Origin: Paramecium pentaurelia
Lineage: Eukaryota; Ciliophora; Oligohymenophorea; Peniculida; Parameciidae
Reading direction: 5' to 3'
DNA length: 64,000 nt
NCBI GenBank assembly: GCA_905183005.1
Contig: CAJJDO010000007.1
Location: forward strand, 62,001 to 126,000
A model generated the notes under the pieces. It saw only the letters and a list, made by a program, of their open reading frames with translations. It had not been told where the DNA came from and did no database searches. The translations under genes were made by a program, and so were the position numbers. Positions 1-11,190 of the stretch are shown here, in pieces (position 1 is the first letter of the stretch; every line of letters starts with the position of its first letter).

Positions 1-1
1 A

Positions 2-1058
2 ATGAGTAATGGTGATTTGAAGCCTACAAGTGATATTGCCAATAAATTAATAGAATATATAAAGAAATAATCTGCTAAGAAAATAAAGGGTTATAGATCA
101 ATATCTAATCCAGATATAATTGTAACTGATAGAAGATTAATATCAAAATATGCAGTGAAGTTAATTATCATAATAATAATTATAGAACTTAAGCTGGAAT
201 GTTGCATACAAAGTAAGAGAAAGTAAATTAAGATTCATATGCAATTCATGAAGGAATAGGAAATATAGATAATTCATATTTAATATAAGTCTCAGATGGA
301 CATGGAGTAAATGGACATGAGGTTGCTTAATTTGTTTAAGAACGATTACCAATTATTATTGATTAGTTATTAAAATCTCATAAAATCGGAAAAAATGATT
401 AAGATATGATGATATAAGTGGTTTTGAGATAAGCATTTGAAAGAACAACAAAAGAATTATATACTTCAGGAATTGATATTACATTTAGTGGAGCTACAAC
501 TGTATGTTTATTGATTATAGAACATATGGGATGGTGTGCAAATATTGGAGATTCAAGAGCAATTTTAGGAAGATAGAAAGATGGATTACATGTAGTTGAA
601 TTGTCTCATGATTAAAAACCAGATTTACCTAAAGAGGAAAAAAGAATTATATAAAATGGAGGAAGAGTTTAAGCATATTCAGATGAAGAAGGAAATCCTA
701 TTGGTCCAGCTAGAGTTTGGTTATTAGATGAAAATATTCCAGGATTGGCAATGTCTCGAAGTTTTGGAGATTATGTAGCTGCATAAGTAGGCGTAATCTC
801 AATTCCAGAAATAATTAAACATACATTTTAAAATGACAAATTCTTAATCATGGCATCAGATGGAATTTGGGAGTATTATATTATTTATATTCAAGGTTTC
901 TCGATAATAAATGGATTGTTGAAGTTGTCTATGGATACTATTTGAAAAATGATGCTGAAGGAGCTGTTGAAAGATTGGTTAAAGAAGCCACAGAAGCATG
1001 GTAAAAAGAAGATGAAGTTATAGATGATATCACTTGTATTGTTGCATTTTTGAATTGA
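2..1058 (+). CDS. PP2C-type (PPM) serine/threonine protein phosphatase
   Basis: Metal-dependent phosphatase that removes phosphate from Ser/Thr; a soluble signalling enzyme. Two introns (160-185, 26 nt; 873-895, 23 nt) give a 335-residue product ending in TGA. The PPM motifs appear in order: VNQDSY, SDGHG, SGATT, NIGDSRA, LSHDQKP, MSRSFGD, ASDGIWE and DDITC. The metal-binding aspartates of the DGHG, SDG and DDIT motifs are all present. The ATG at 2 lies at the window edge, so the true start may be further upstream. The bases from 506 on recur at 1829-2381 because of an N-joined overlap; this copy is complete at its 3' end. The family call is firm, the cellular target unknown. Confidence 0.9.
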
Positions 1059-1129
1059 TTAATCATAAATATCTTAAGAATATATATTTCCACTTTTTAA
1101 TACTTAATTTTAATAATTATATTATTTTA

Positions 1130-1827
1130 ATGTCAGACAAACCAAATATCCCTGCACCTAATTCATTGGTCAAATATGCAAGTGCCACTTTGGTTTCTAC
1201 ATCTGGAAAGCCTATTAAAGATAAAAAGAAAGGAAGAGATGCTGCTCCATAGTCAATTACTAATGCATAAACAGAGGATATATTGAATTCAATTCTTCCT
1301 CCAAGAGTATTTATTTTATGAACTAAATTAGGAATACACAATGGAAAAATAATAATTATGGATTTAATGTGTTTCATCCACTCCAGCCAAAAGAGTAAAT
1401 CGATTTTATATTCAAAATAGGAAGATGTTATTCTTCTTTAAGAAAATTTAGATAAAAAATTATAATAGAGATAAGCCAGAGAAACTGGTATATGCCCTAT
1501 TCGAGAGGAATTATATGCATAATGTTTTGATGAACTTATAAGACAAGTATTATATGTAAGTTACAATTAGATTACAATTAATTGTGCTGAAAGAGGTTTA
1601 TTATTAGTTCGAGTCAGAGATGAAATTAGACAAACAATATAAGCTTATTAAACTTTGTATGAAAGTTCTATTGCTTTTGGAATGAGGAAAGCTTTATAAG
1701 CAGAGCAAAGAAAAGTAAAAATATTAATAAAATGATTAGACTGATTATAATAATAAAATAAAGTAATTAGAAACTGAATGTCAAGATTTATCAAAATAGG
1801 TTGAAAAAATAGAGAGTACTATTGAAG
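1130..1827 (+). CDS. Inner-arm dynein light chain p28 (DNALI1 type), copy 1, cut by N
   Basis: First of three appearances of one p28 gene. It carries the start codon and all introns but stops at the single N at 1828 inside the last exon, losing the C-terminal coiled coil. The complete version is at 2453-3290, where function and motifs are described. A few base differences separate the copies (see the repeat entries). It is most likely an assembly fragment rather than a separate truncated gene. Confidence 0.75.
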
Positions 1828-1828
1828 N

Positions 1829-2381
1829 GTTTATTGATTATAGAACATATGGGATGGTGTGCAAATATTGGAGATTCAAGAGCAATTTTAGGAAGATAGA
1901 AAGATGGATTACATGTAGTTGAATTGTCTCATGATTAAAAACCAGATTTACCTAAAGAGGAAAAAAGAATTATATAAAATGGAGGAAGAGTTTAAGCATA
2001 TTCAGATGAAGAAGGAAATCCTATTGGTCCAGCTAGAGTTTGGTTATTAGATGAAAATATTCCAGGATTGGCAATGTCTCGAAGTTTTGGAGATTATGTA
2101 GCTGCATAAGTAGGCGTAATCTCAATTCCAGAAATAATTAAACATACATTTTAAAATGACAAATTCTTAATCATGGCATCAGATGGAATTTGGGAGTATT
2201 ATATTATTTATATTCAAGGTTTCTCGATAATAAATGGATTGTTGAAGTTGTCTATGGATACTATTTGAAAAATGATGCTGAAGGAGCTGTTGAAAGATTG
2301 GTTAAAGAAGCCACAGAAGCATGGTAAAAAGAAGATGAAGTTATAGATGATATCACTTGTATTGTTGCATTTTTGAATTGA
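1829..2381 (+). CDS. PP2C phosphatase, duplicate 3' fragment
   Basis: This repeats bases 506-1058 of the phosphatase gene and begins abruptly after the N at 1828. It holds the C-terminal half (GDSRA, SRSFGD, ASDGIWE and DDITC motifs, plus the second intron). It has no start codon, so it is an assembly overlap or, if real, a dead fragment. Confidence 0.75.
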
Positions 2382-2452
2382 TTAATCATAAATATCTTAA
2401 GAATATATATTTCCACTTTTTAATACTTAATTTTAATAATTATATTATTTTA

Positions 2453-3290
2453 ATGTCAGACAAACCAAATATCCCTGCACCTAATTCATTGGTCAAATAT
2501 GCAAGTGCCACTTTGGTTTCTACTTCTGGAAAGCCTATTAAAGATAAAAAGAAAGGAAGAGATGCTGCTCCATAATCAATTACTAATGCATAAACAGAGG
2601 ATATATTGAATTCAATTCTTCCTCCAAGAGTATTTATTTTATGAACTAAATTAGGAATACACAATGGAAAAATAATAATTATGGATTTAATGTGTTTCAT
2701 CCACTCCAGCCAAAAGAGTAAATCGATTTTATATTCAAAATAGGAAGATGTTATTCTTCTTTAAGAAAATTTAGATAAAAAATTATAATAGAGATAAGCC
2801 AGAGAAACTGGTATATGCCCTATTCGAGAGGAATTATATGCATAATGTTTTGATGAACTTATAAGACAAGTATTATATGTAAGTTACAATTAGATTACAA
2901 TTAATTGTGCTGAAAGAGGTTTATTATTAGTTCGAGTCAGAGATGAAATTAGACAAACAATATAAGCTTATTAAACTTTGTATGAAAGTTCTATTGCTTT
3001 TGGAATGAGGAAAGCTTTATAAGCAGAACAAAGAAAAGTAAAAATATTAATAAAATGATTAGACTGATTATAATAATAAAATAAAGTAATTAGAAACTGA
3101 ATGTCAAGATTTATCAAAATAGGTTGAAAAAATAGAGAGTACTATTGAAGATATGCAAAGATAAGATTAAGAATAATAAGAACATGAAGAAGCTAAACAT
3201 AGAGATTAAGTCAATTTCTTAAAAAATGCAAATAAAGTATACAAAGAAGAATTAGAAAAATTCCTTACAGGAGCTAATGTTAAAAAATGA
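2453..3290 (+). CDS. DNALI1: Axonemal inner-arm dynein light chain p28 (DNALI1 type), complete copy
   Basis: Light chain of single-headed inner dynein arms; the family binds actin and dynein heavy chains in cilia. Removing four introns (25, 26, 24 and 25 nt) gives 245 residues. The family core is plain: RQARETGICPIREELY, QCFDELIRQITINCAERGLLL, and TLYESSIAFGMRKAL. A Gln/Glu-rich coiled coil of about 80 residues follows and ends in TGANVKK. The N-terminus (SLVKYASATLVS) also fits the family. It is the only appearance of this gene that is uncut at both ends. A diverged paralog lies at 51870-52603. Most glutamines are TAA or TAG. Confidence 0.93.
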
Positions 3291-3659
3291 TTAATCTAAT
3301 ATTAAATAATCAATTTTATATTTTTTATTTTAAGTGATTTTCTTTAATGATAAACAATAAAATTATAATACATTAAAGTAATTAATATTAAATTAAAAAA
3401 TAAGATTATATATAGTGATCAAAAAAAATCAATTATTGAAACTTTTAAATTATTTCACTTTTTTTTCTCACAAGAAAACAAGATTAACAATCTTAGTTTA
3501 TATAATTAATTAAATTGTTTTAGTATCATTATATGGGTTGCTATTAAATATTGGTTATAAACTGAAAAAATTTAATTATTTATGTATGATATATTTAACA
3601 GATTATATTTAATTTGCAAATTGATATAAATTATTAACGTTATCACATTAATATTAAGT
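3291..3659. other. Intergenic gap between p28 and TauE genes (also 4546-4914)
   Basis: This 369 bp AT-rich spacer separates two converging genes and appears twice because of the contig overlap (again at 4546-4914). I see no gene, RNA or strong repeat in it. Confidence 0.5.
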
Positions 3660-3739
3660 TCAACAGCGGGAATGATAGACTAATAATTTATCAAATCCAA
3701 AAAGTATAGAGTTGATAATAATTAAAGCCACAATTGAAA
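3660..3739 (-). CDS. TauE/SafE protein, duplicate 3' fragment
   Basis: The last 80 bp of the TauE/SafE gene, including its TGA, repeated because of the N-joined overlap. The complete gene is at 4915-6305. Confidence 0.7.
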
Positions 3740-3740
3740 N

Positions 3741-4545
3741 TCATTGGTCAAATATGCAAGTGCCACTTTGGTTTCTACTTCTGGAAAGCCTATTAAAGAT
3801 AAAAAGAAAGGAAGAGATGCTGCTCCATAATCAATTACTAATGCATAAACAGAGGATATATTGAATTCAATTCTTCCTCCAAGAGTATTTATTTTATGAA
3901 CTAAATTAGGAATACACAATGGAAAAATAATAATTATGGATTTAATGTGTTTCATCCACTCCAGCCAAAAGAGTAAATCGATTTTATATTCAAAATAGGA
4001 AGATGTTATTCTTCTTTAAGAAAATTTAGATAAAAAATTATAATAGAGATAAGCCAGAGAAACTGGTATATGCCCTATTCGAGAGGAATTATATGCATAA
4101 TGTTTTGATGAACTTATAAGACAAGTATTATATGTAAGTTACAATTAGATTACAATTAATTGTGCTGAAAGAGGTTTATTATTAGTTCGAGTCAGAGATG
4201 AAATTAGACAAACAATATAAGCTTATTAAACTTTGTATGAAAGTTCTATTGCTTTTGGAATGAGGAAAGCTTTATAAGCAGAGCAAAGAAAAGTAAAAAT
4301 ATTAATAAAATGATTAGACTGATTATAATAATAAAATAAAGTAATTAGAAACTGAATGTCAAGATTTATCAAAATAGGTTGAAAAAATAGAGAGTACTAT
4401 TGAAGATATGCAAAGATAAGATTAAGAATAATAAGAACATGAAGAAGCTAAACATAGAGATTAAGTCAATTTCTTAAAAAATGCAAATAAAGTATACAAA
4501 GAAGAATTAGAAAAATTCCTTACAGGAGCTAATGTTAAAAAATGA
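3741..4545 (+). CDS. p28 dynein light chain, third copy, 5' cut
   Basis: Begins after the N at 3740, a few codons into the p28 gene, and runs to the same TGA. It matches 2486-3290 apart from about one base (4283 against 3028). It is best explained as an unmerged contig end. Confidence 0.75.
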
Positions 4546-4914
4546 TTAATCTAATATTAAATAATCAATTTTATATTTTTTATTTTAAGTGATTTTCTTT
4601 AATGATAAACAATAAAATTATAATACATTAAAGTAATTAATATTAAATTAAAAAATAAGATTATATATAGTGATCAAAAAAAATCAATTATTGAAACTTT
4701 TAAATTATTTCACTTTTTTTTCTCACAAGAAAACAAGATTAACAATCTTAGTTTATATAATTAATTAAATTGTTTTAGTATCATTATATGGGTTGCTATT
4801 AAATATTGGTTATAAACTGAAAAAATTTAATTATTTATGTATGATATATTTAACAGATTATATTTAATTTGCAAATTGATATAAATTATTAACGTTATCA
4901 CATTAATATTAAGT

Positions 4915-6305
4915 TCAACAGCGGGAATGATAGACTAATAATTTATCAAATCCAAAAAGTATAGAGTTGATAATAATTAAAGCCACAATTGAAATGATAT
5001 TGTTTGCAACTTGAATTATATCAACAATTAACACTACAAATCCTACTTTGTATTTATTCATTAACATATAAGCCGGTTTAGTGAATATTAGCAACCCTAG
5101 TATCTTAAATTATATGAATTTTTTTACCGCTAAACCAATATAAGTGAATAATTATCCAGTTGTTATTGTTTTTTACAAAAATAATTATAATATACTGTTA
5201 AGTGAGATCATAAATGATCCAAAAGCAGCAGTCCCAGCTGCTTCTCTTGCAATTATTTTGTTATGCAATAAAAAGGATACCATAATAATTCCCCCTCCCA
5301 TTCCAATTATCCCTGTACTAAAACCAGCCAACCAACCTGCAAAGTAATATTACCAAAATATTTTTCTAGGTGTAAAGAATCTATAGTTTGGCCTATATTA
5401 TACTAAGTCTTTATAAAATTCTTCATTTCTTTTATTCCAATATACTAAGGATGTGTAAATAAAATTAGCTCCAAGTAAGACCAATATTATCAAATTATTT
5501 TCCACTGAACATGGATCTAGTCCTATTATTGAATTATTATATTTATTTGATCTCATCAGGATTATGGCTTAATTAATTATGAAGGATCCAATAACAAAGC
5601 AAATATTCTTAATTTAAATTTTATTATGGTCATTCACATAAAATTGCTCATATTTATTTAGTAACTTTTCATCTAAATTTGTTTCTTTTGCCATTTCTTC
5701 TCTTGTCTTGATTTTCTCTGATACAAACACTTTGCTATTTCTCTTATCTTGTTCTAATTGTCTTTAGGTAAACGCTTTAATAAATGTCATTTATTACTGA
5801 ATTTCCACAGGAATGGAATTGCTCCTATCAAAAAGCATAATTAAATGAGATATATAGCAAATTAAGGTAAAAGTTATTAAAGGAGGGCTCCTAAACTCCA
5901 AGCTATAGGTATAGCCTAATTGAATATTACGTTGATGTCAAAGTTAACAAGGGGTAATTCTGGGATATCTGGATGTCTTTCTAATGAAATATAAAGATAC
6001 TTTTCAAAAAACAAAAACAATAAATTCAACGCTGTAGTTGTGAATAGAAAGCTATCTCCAACTTGAGTAGCAATATTAGCTGGATAGTTTAATAAGAGAT
6101 TTAAAATAGGCCTTTTGATCATTCCACTACCTAACCCTCCTAATATTCCGATTCCAAGAAATATTGGTATCAAAGAAAATACAAACCCTGTATATGGAGT
6201 TAATTCCAAAATAGGATCATGGACACATGTAAAGCTGACTTCATTCCATTCACAATCACTCAAAAGCCAACATCCTTTATCAGGATCACATGCTTAACCA
6301 CTCAT
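4915..6305 (-). CDS. TauE/SafE-type membrane permease
   Basis: Multi-pass membrane protein of the TauE/SafE family, whose bacterial members export sulfite or organosulfonates; substrates in eukaryotes are largely unknown. Two introns (23 and 24 nt) give 447 residues. After a Cys-rich N-terminal stretch come two repeats of the family signature: GIGILGGLGSGMIKRP near residue 58 and GFSTGIIGMGGGIIMVS in the second half. Each is followed by a helix with AAGTA-type small residues (AREAAGTAAFGS). I count about nine or ten hydrophobic segments. A basic/acidic loop of about 80 residues separates the halves. It converges on the p28 gene and diverges from the CCCH gene, with 120 bp between starts. The family call is good; transport function is inferred. 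Confidence 0.85.
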
Positions 6306-6425
6306 TTTGTTATTTTATATACTTATGTTGTTTAAGTTAATATTTATCAAATTAGATATATAATATTTCGAAAATTCTTTAAAGTTTATTTTCTTAGTTC
6401 TTTGATTATAATTATTATTCATTTT

Positions 6426-7090
6426 ATGGACTCTTAATATGAGGAGGGAGAAATAATAACTCAAAAGAGTGATTAATTAGAACCCATAAATAGTGAATCC
6501 TCTTTGCGTTCTCTTGTAAATCTTTTTATAAACATTTAGAGTGATACAAATGGTGATGAAAGAGTATGTAAATTATAATAAGAAAAATTATGTTCTTTTT
6601 CTTATGTTTGTGCCATTTATAACTTCTTAGGTCATTGTACTCAAGTTGGTTGCAAGTATTATAATTCATAACTTTAAGGAAAAGGCATATATTATTATAG
6701 GATGGATTAGAATAATTTTTTTAAGAAAATATCCAATTATTAACTTAATTGATCAATAACGGGGAAAAAATTAGAGTTCCTTATGAGAAGCTTTTAAATT
6801 AATAAAATAACAATAAAAAACCCTAGCTAATCAAACCTTAGGTTATGACAAATTATAATCAAGAACTCTGTGAAAAATATAAAAGAGCTTTAACTCTTCA
6901 ATTGAGAAAAGATATTGATAAAATGCAAGATAAACTCAAAACCATTTGTTATCTTAAGAAATGGGTGAGACACAATTTTGTCGATGCCAGAGATTTTAAC
7001 GAATTGTATTATTCTCTAAATGCAACATAATAAATACATTTTATGAACTTTTTTAAAGTTCTTGAATTATAACCATCCTCATTTCAATGA
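6426..7090 (+). CDS. CCCH-type zinc-finger protein
   Basis: A 213-residue protein after removal of one 23 nt intron. Splicing creates a C-x8-C-x4-C-x3-H finger (CAIYNFLGHC...GCKKRH, residues about 60-80). Such fingers usually bind RNA. The rest is helical and basic: a Gln/Asn/Lys-rich linker, then a segment rich in Lys, Leu and aromatic residues (KTICYLKKWVRHNF). No second finger or other domain is visible. The intron is supported because the finger's histidine only appears after splicing. Confidence 0.7.
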
Positions 7091-7598
7091 TCATTATAAA
7101 TATTAAAATATTTTTCATTATTGTTAATGGAATATAAATATCAAAAATAGTAAGTTGATTTTTTATTTTTAAAGAAACTTAATTTTTTATATTTCATCTA
7201 AATTACACTTAAATGGGGAGGGATAATTTAAATTAATAAGATTACAGATTCATCATCTCTGAATATCTATAGTTTTAGGGTTGTTTAAATTTATGTGTTT
7301 TATTTATTTATTTCAATCTTTTTCTGTAAGGGATAATATTATGATGATAAATAGATAAAATCTATTACATTATTGAAGTTATAACTGAACAATATAGTTC
7401 TTAATTATATTAATAATTAATATGTTAGGGATTAACATGTTTTGATAATTATTTGAGTCATCATATTTTACTAATGTCATCAAATAGCAGTATTTGTTCG
7501 TTTAAGTTATTTATCTAAAGCAATCAATTTTTCAACTTTTCTATTATAACCATCTATAAATAGAAGATTTGACATCACTCCAAATAATTATTGAGTAT
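7091..7598. other. Intergenic, 508 bp
   Basis: AT-rich spacer, with no convincing frame on either strand under the ciliate code. It may hold the 5' leader or an unrecognised first exon of the following coiled-coil gene. Confidence 0.4.
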
Positions 7599-8330
7599 AT
7601 GGTCAATTCTATTTGGAAAGGGTATGTTCCAGGAGATTTTTGTGATCGCTATTATTAAATGGTTTCAAACCCTTATTAATATGATTAAAAGAGATTATTT
7701 GTCATTTCATTAAGTGTTTGAATAAAGAGTATAGTTTAAAAGTCACTAAAGAAGAATTGCTTAAGTAAGAGGTTCTAGCTATAATGACTCTGATTATTCA
7801 AAGTTAATTGATTAGATAACAGGGTTTTAACAAAGGATGAGAAAGAGAAATCATTAAATTCAAGAGTAATAAATATAAGCAAAAAATGAATTACTGTCTT
7901 AACGATTGAAATCGATACAGAAAACTGAGCCAAAATTGCAAATAAATGACCTAAAAATATTTAGTTCTAGAAAGTAGTTTTAGCTGCAATTTGATCAGGA
8001 AGTATCAAAACAAAATTCTCGATTGAGAGAAAGAATAAAGTCAATGTATAACTAGTAATTATATAAAGTGAGCCTCAAATAAATAGAAAATCTCTGAATT
8101 AAGATTTTGTGAAACATTAAATTACTTTGGAAAGAATGTAGAAGTTTAAAAGGAAAAATAATAGATGTGTGTTAAAGTCGTTAGAGAGAATAGAAAATTG
8201 TGAATCATAAAACCAAAACAAATACTTGAAATACTATACATAAACAATAAAAACAGAGCCTGATAAAGAATATAGTGCTAGCAGATCTAACACTAATAAA
8301 GTACTGAGTTTTATAAATCTGATTGATTGA
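7599..8330 (+). CDS. Coiled-coil protein, possibly CFAP97/KIAA1430-like
   Basis: Predicted from two frame shifts. The first is either a 34 nt or a 19 nt intron near 7700-7735, which I cannot choose between; the second is a 32 nt intron. The product is about 220 residues and basic. It starts MVNSIWKGYVPGDF, has a heptad-like middle (RMRKRNHQIQEQQ, NELLSQRLKSIQ) and a Ser/Asn-rich tail. The NELL-x-RL-x-SI pattern resembles the conserved core of the ciliary CFAP97 family, but the likeness is weak. Otherwise unknown. Confidence 0.55.
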
Positions 8331-8417
8331 TTGATTTTAAGCCATAGAAACAATCATATTTATTATATTTTATAATATAAAAATAATTTATATTATGTTT
8401 TGATTATGTTGAATAAA

Positions 8418-9674
8418 TCATAATAGAGATAGCATTATCAATCCTAAGAGAGTAATACCAATCATGACTTATATTGATGTTTCATCTACATCACAAGATA
8501 TTCCAGAACAATTTTCAGAATTGTAAGTCAAAACTTCTGTATCAGATGGACAAGCTGCATCAGTAGATTCTTTAATGCATGAAGATGATACAGCTGCAAC
8601 AGCTGAGGCATCTGAAACATCAGTAAGAAGTCTTCTATTAGATGATTAGAGTAAAACAGCATCTGATGCAATAGATACATTATTTGCAATAAATCTGAAT
8701 TTGACCTAGTAGATGGTACCATCAGCTGTTTAATTATATAACTTAGGCTTAACTTATTTGGTAACTCCATTGGCTGTAACAGTAATTTAAGCATCTCCTG
8801 GATGCCAATTACCATCAGTAAATCCATTTTCAGTTATGGATTATTTGAAATAAATAGTTTCATTTACTACTAGTTCTGGATTGGTGACTATGGTTTCACA
8901 AGTTGGATCAGTTCCACATAATTCTAATTTAGAGGCAGCCTATTGAACACATTTTGTTTAGGCAGAATCAGCACATACTGGTTCCCCTCTGAGCTTAGGT
9001 TAAAATACAAAATTGTTCAAAGTGGACAAATCACTAGTCAGGTTGGCAGCAAAATTGAAAGCAAAAGATGCAATTTATTTTGTATATGTGGATGTAATGG
9101 CATCTACATTTACAGCATAAAATCCTGAATAGACAATGTAATTGGTTTGTGCATCCTTAGCCAAATAGTTGTCAAAATTACTATTTAATGATATTAAGAT
9201 TAAATACCTTTTATCTATGATGAAAAACCATGATCGTGAATTATCAGCATTTAATACTGATGTCAAAGTAGAAGTAGTGTCTTTGGTTTCATTTAAAAAT
9301 CCAACAGTAAATCTATAAAGACTAACCTATAAACAACTTTCAACAGCTTCTAGTGCTGTTTCTAATCCAACGGAGTTTTAGAATTTGATCTATACTTTAA
9401 GATTACCATTTTCTAATGTTATTTCAAATTCTGGTTTGTTTGGTAGTTAATCTGCACCAGAACTCTATTTTTTTTATTTGAAATAGTTAAGTTTTGAGGC
9501 ACAGGTGCCAGCTTCTACACATGTTCCATGTACAGCTATTTATGTATCAGTACAGTTAAGGGGGTTAGATTTTTGACCTGATGTTTATTCTTATTAGATT
9601 TCAGTAGAGTTAGTTGTTTGTGAAAAGACAACAACGGCTAAATTAAGTAGGAGCAGTAATTAAATTTGTTTCAT
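8418..9674 (-). CDS. Secreted/type I surface protein (ciliate family), paralog of 55243-56450
   Basis: 418 residues, no intron. An N-terminal signal peptide (QLLLLLNLAVVVFSQ) and a hydrophobic C-terminus (MIGITLLGLIMLSLL) suggest a membrane-anchored surface protein, possibly GPI- or TM-anchored. Between them lie a Cys-containing N-terminal module (NCTDTQIAVHGTC), a beta-rich middle and a second Cys-rich region (CVQQAASKLELCGTDPTC). Several N-glycosylation sequons are present. The C-terminal part, with SCIKES, YNSENCSGISC and a final hydrophobic segment, matches the gene at 55243-56450 clearly, so they form one family. I do not recognise a named domain. Function unknown. Confidence 0.85.
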
Positions 9675-9788
9675 TTATAAACTTAAACAATATTGTAATC
9701 AAAAATTTATATAAATTTATATGGAACATTCTATGTTAGCAATAATGAATTCTAGAAATTATTGATTATATTAATTTTTTATTATACT

Positions 9789-11190
9789 TCACTCGAAAAG
9801 CCTCTCTAAGAATGTCTTATCCTTATCTGCTTTGGATTATTTTTATGGTTATTAAGGTTAAGTTGGAATCTTAATTTTGATGAATATTATACTTATTAAG
9901 GTGGAGCTGTTTGTGCTAATTATCCAGGTTAGATTGGTGGTAAAGTTTTTCTATAAAGTGAATTAGCCTGAACTGGTTGTCTTTAATAGTCTTTATAAAG
10001 AGATGATGGCACAGCAGATTGAGGTAATTAAGTTGGTAGAACTGTGGTAGTTGCCAAAGGAATTGATGTTTAAGGTTAGACAATGGTAGTTGGTGGTTTA
10101 CTTAAAGTTCTTGTCTATGGGATAATGCTAGTTGTTTATGGTTGAATAGTTGTGGTTTGAATTGTTTATGGAACTACACTTGTAGTTTATATAGTTTGAG
10201 GAATGGATTATATTTAAGTTGTTGCAACTGCAGGCTTTTATTAAACATATGTAGAAGCAAATTGAGTTTATGGCATTATAGTGTTTTATATTAAAGGTGG
10301 TGATTAAATTGTTGTAGTAATTGGGGGTTAAATCAAAGTGCTTTTCATTGTTTATTAAACTTAAGTTTGTGGTGCCATTACAGTAGTTGTTTAAATTTGA
10401 GGAGCTTAATAAGTTGTAATTTAGGGCTACTATGCTATTGTCACATATTATTGAGGTTATTATGTCTTATAGAAAATTATTGAATTCTTACCACTATTTG
10501 TTGTTGTTGTACTCTTTAAGTTTGAATTGTTTATGACTATGCTAAAGTTTATGTTTATAAACCTGGTTAAGCCTTTAATTTATTATTGATATTCTTACAG
10601 GCAAAATATTTTATTTTTACACTGTGTAATATTCTGTTCTCTCTTATATTCTTTCAACTGGTACATATTCTAAATTTTATCAATAATTTATTACCAATTT
10701 ATTTCTCTTATATTACTTAAGGAATGTATTCAACTTCATATTAAACTGCGTAATAATCAGTTATTTATCGTGTAATTGGCACCTAAACTTATCTTCTCAC
10801 CTCCTCATATTCAGTTATGACTCTTTCAAATGGCACATATTCAATTCTTGATTCTCCTTTTATAGCTTATTCTGTCATTAGATGTGAACTTAATTAAACT
10901 GGACCTGTCTAATAAGGAGCACCATTTTATCCTATGATCTAAGATTAAGGTAATGGTTATAATCCTTATTGTTATAAATAAGGAAGCTATTGGGCTGGAA
11001 TTCCGCTAATTGGTGCTCTTCCTAAATTTTAAGGAGGAACCACAAATTATGGTTATCCTTAAGGGAAAACTTAAGTTGGGACTACTTATTGAGGAATGAA
11101 CTAGTTCTGGTTTTAACCTTATGGAATATTTGATTAAGGTAAATTAGAATGAGGTTTAGATTCCTATCCTTATTATGGAAGCTATGACAT
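9789..11190 (-). CDS. Alveolin/epiplasmin-type cortical cytoskeleton protein
   Basis: 433 residues after four introns (25, 26, 26 and 23 nt). A Pro/Gln-rich N-terminus is followed by an alveolin core of charged VPV-like repeats: IEYVPFERVITEYEEV, VQVPITRQITDYYAVQ, VEYIPQVIQEK and IEYVPVERIQER (residues about 115-185). The C-terminal half is a low-complexity P/Q/T/V region with repeated PQT and TTT units. A basic/acidic tail (KADKDKTFLERLFE) ends the protein. Alveolins line the membrane sacs beneath the plasma membrane of alveolates. The opposite strand also reads openly in places, but the VPV repeats and clean splicing fix the strand. Confidence 0.88.

Larger units (their letters stand above)
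506..3150. repeat. N-joined direct duplication, 1322 bp (506-1827 = 1829-3150)
   Basis: The block 506-1827 recurs at 1829-3150, offset 1323, separated by one N at 1828. Few mismatches are visible: a/t at 1201/2524, g/a at 1252/2575 and g/a at 1705/3028. The junction cuts the dynein light chain in mid-exon and restarts inside the phosphatase. This is what two unmerged overlapping contigs, or two haplotypes, look like when joined by a nominal gap. A real tandem duplication is possible but less likely. Confidence 0.85.
2486..4994. repeat. N-joined direct duplication, 1254 bp (2486-3739 = 3741-4994)
   Basis: The block 2486-3739 recurs at 3741-4994, offset 1255, with one N at 3740. It carries most of the p28 gene, the intergenic gap and the 3' end of the TauE gene. 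The second copy continues into the intact TauE gene, so the three pieces 1-1827, 1829-3739 and 3741 onward tile into one simple locus: phosphatase, p28, TauE. Confidence 0.85.

Noticed and set aside
1117..1377. An 86-residue minus-strand frame, repeated at 2440 and 3722
   Set aside because: It lies antisense to the p28 coding exon and an intron, and its repetition only reflects the contig overlap.
8528..9266. Short minus-strand standard-code frames in this region
   Set aside because: They are fragments or other frames of the intact surface-protein gene once TAA and TAG are read as Gln.
9540..9580. Possible frameshift in the surface protein near the run of C on the coding strand
   Set aside because: The run has five C, not six, and the frame stays open without any shift.
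9800..10600. Plus-strand Gly/Val/Leu-rich open reading over the alveolin gene
   Set aside because: It has in-frame TGA codons or no motif, whereas the minus strand splices cleanly into an alveolin.
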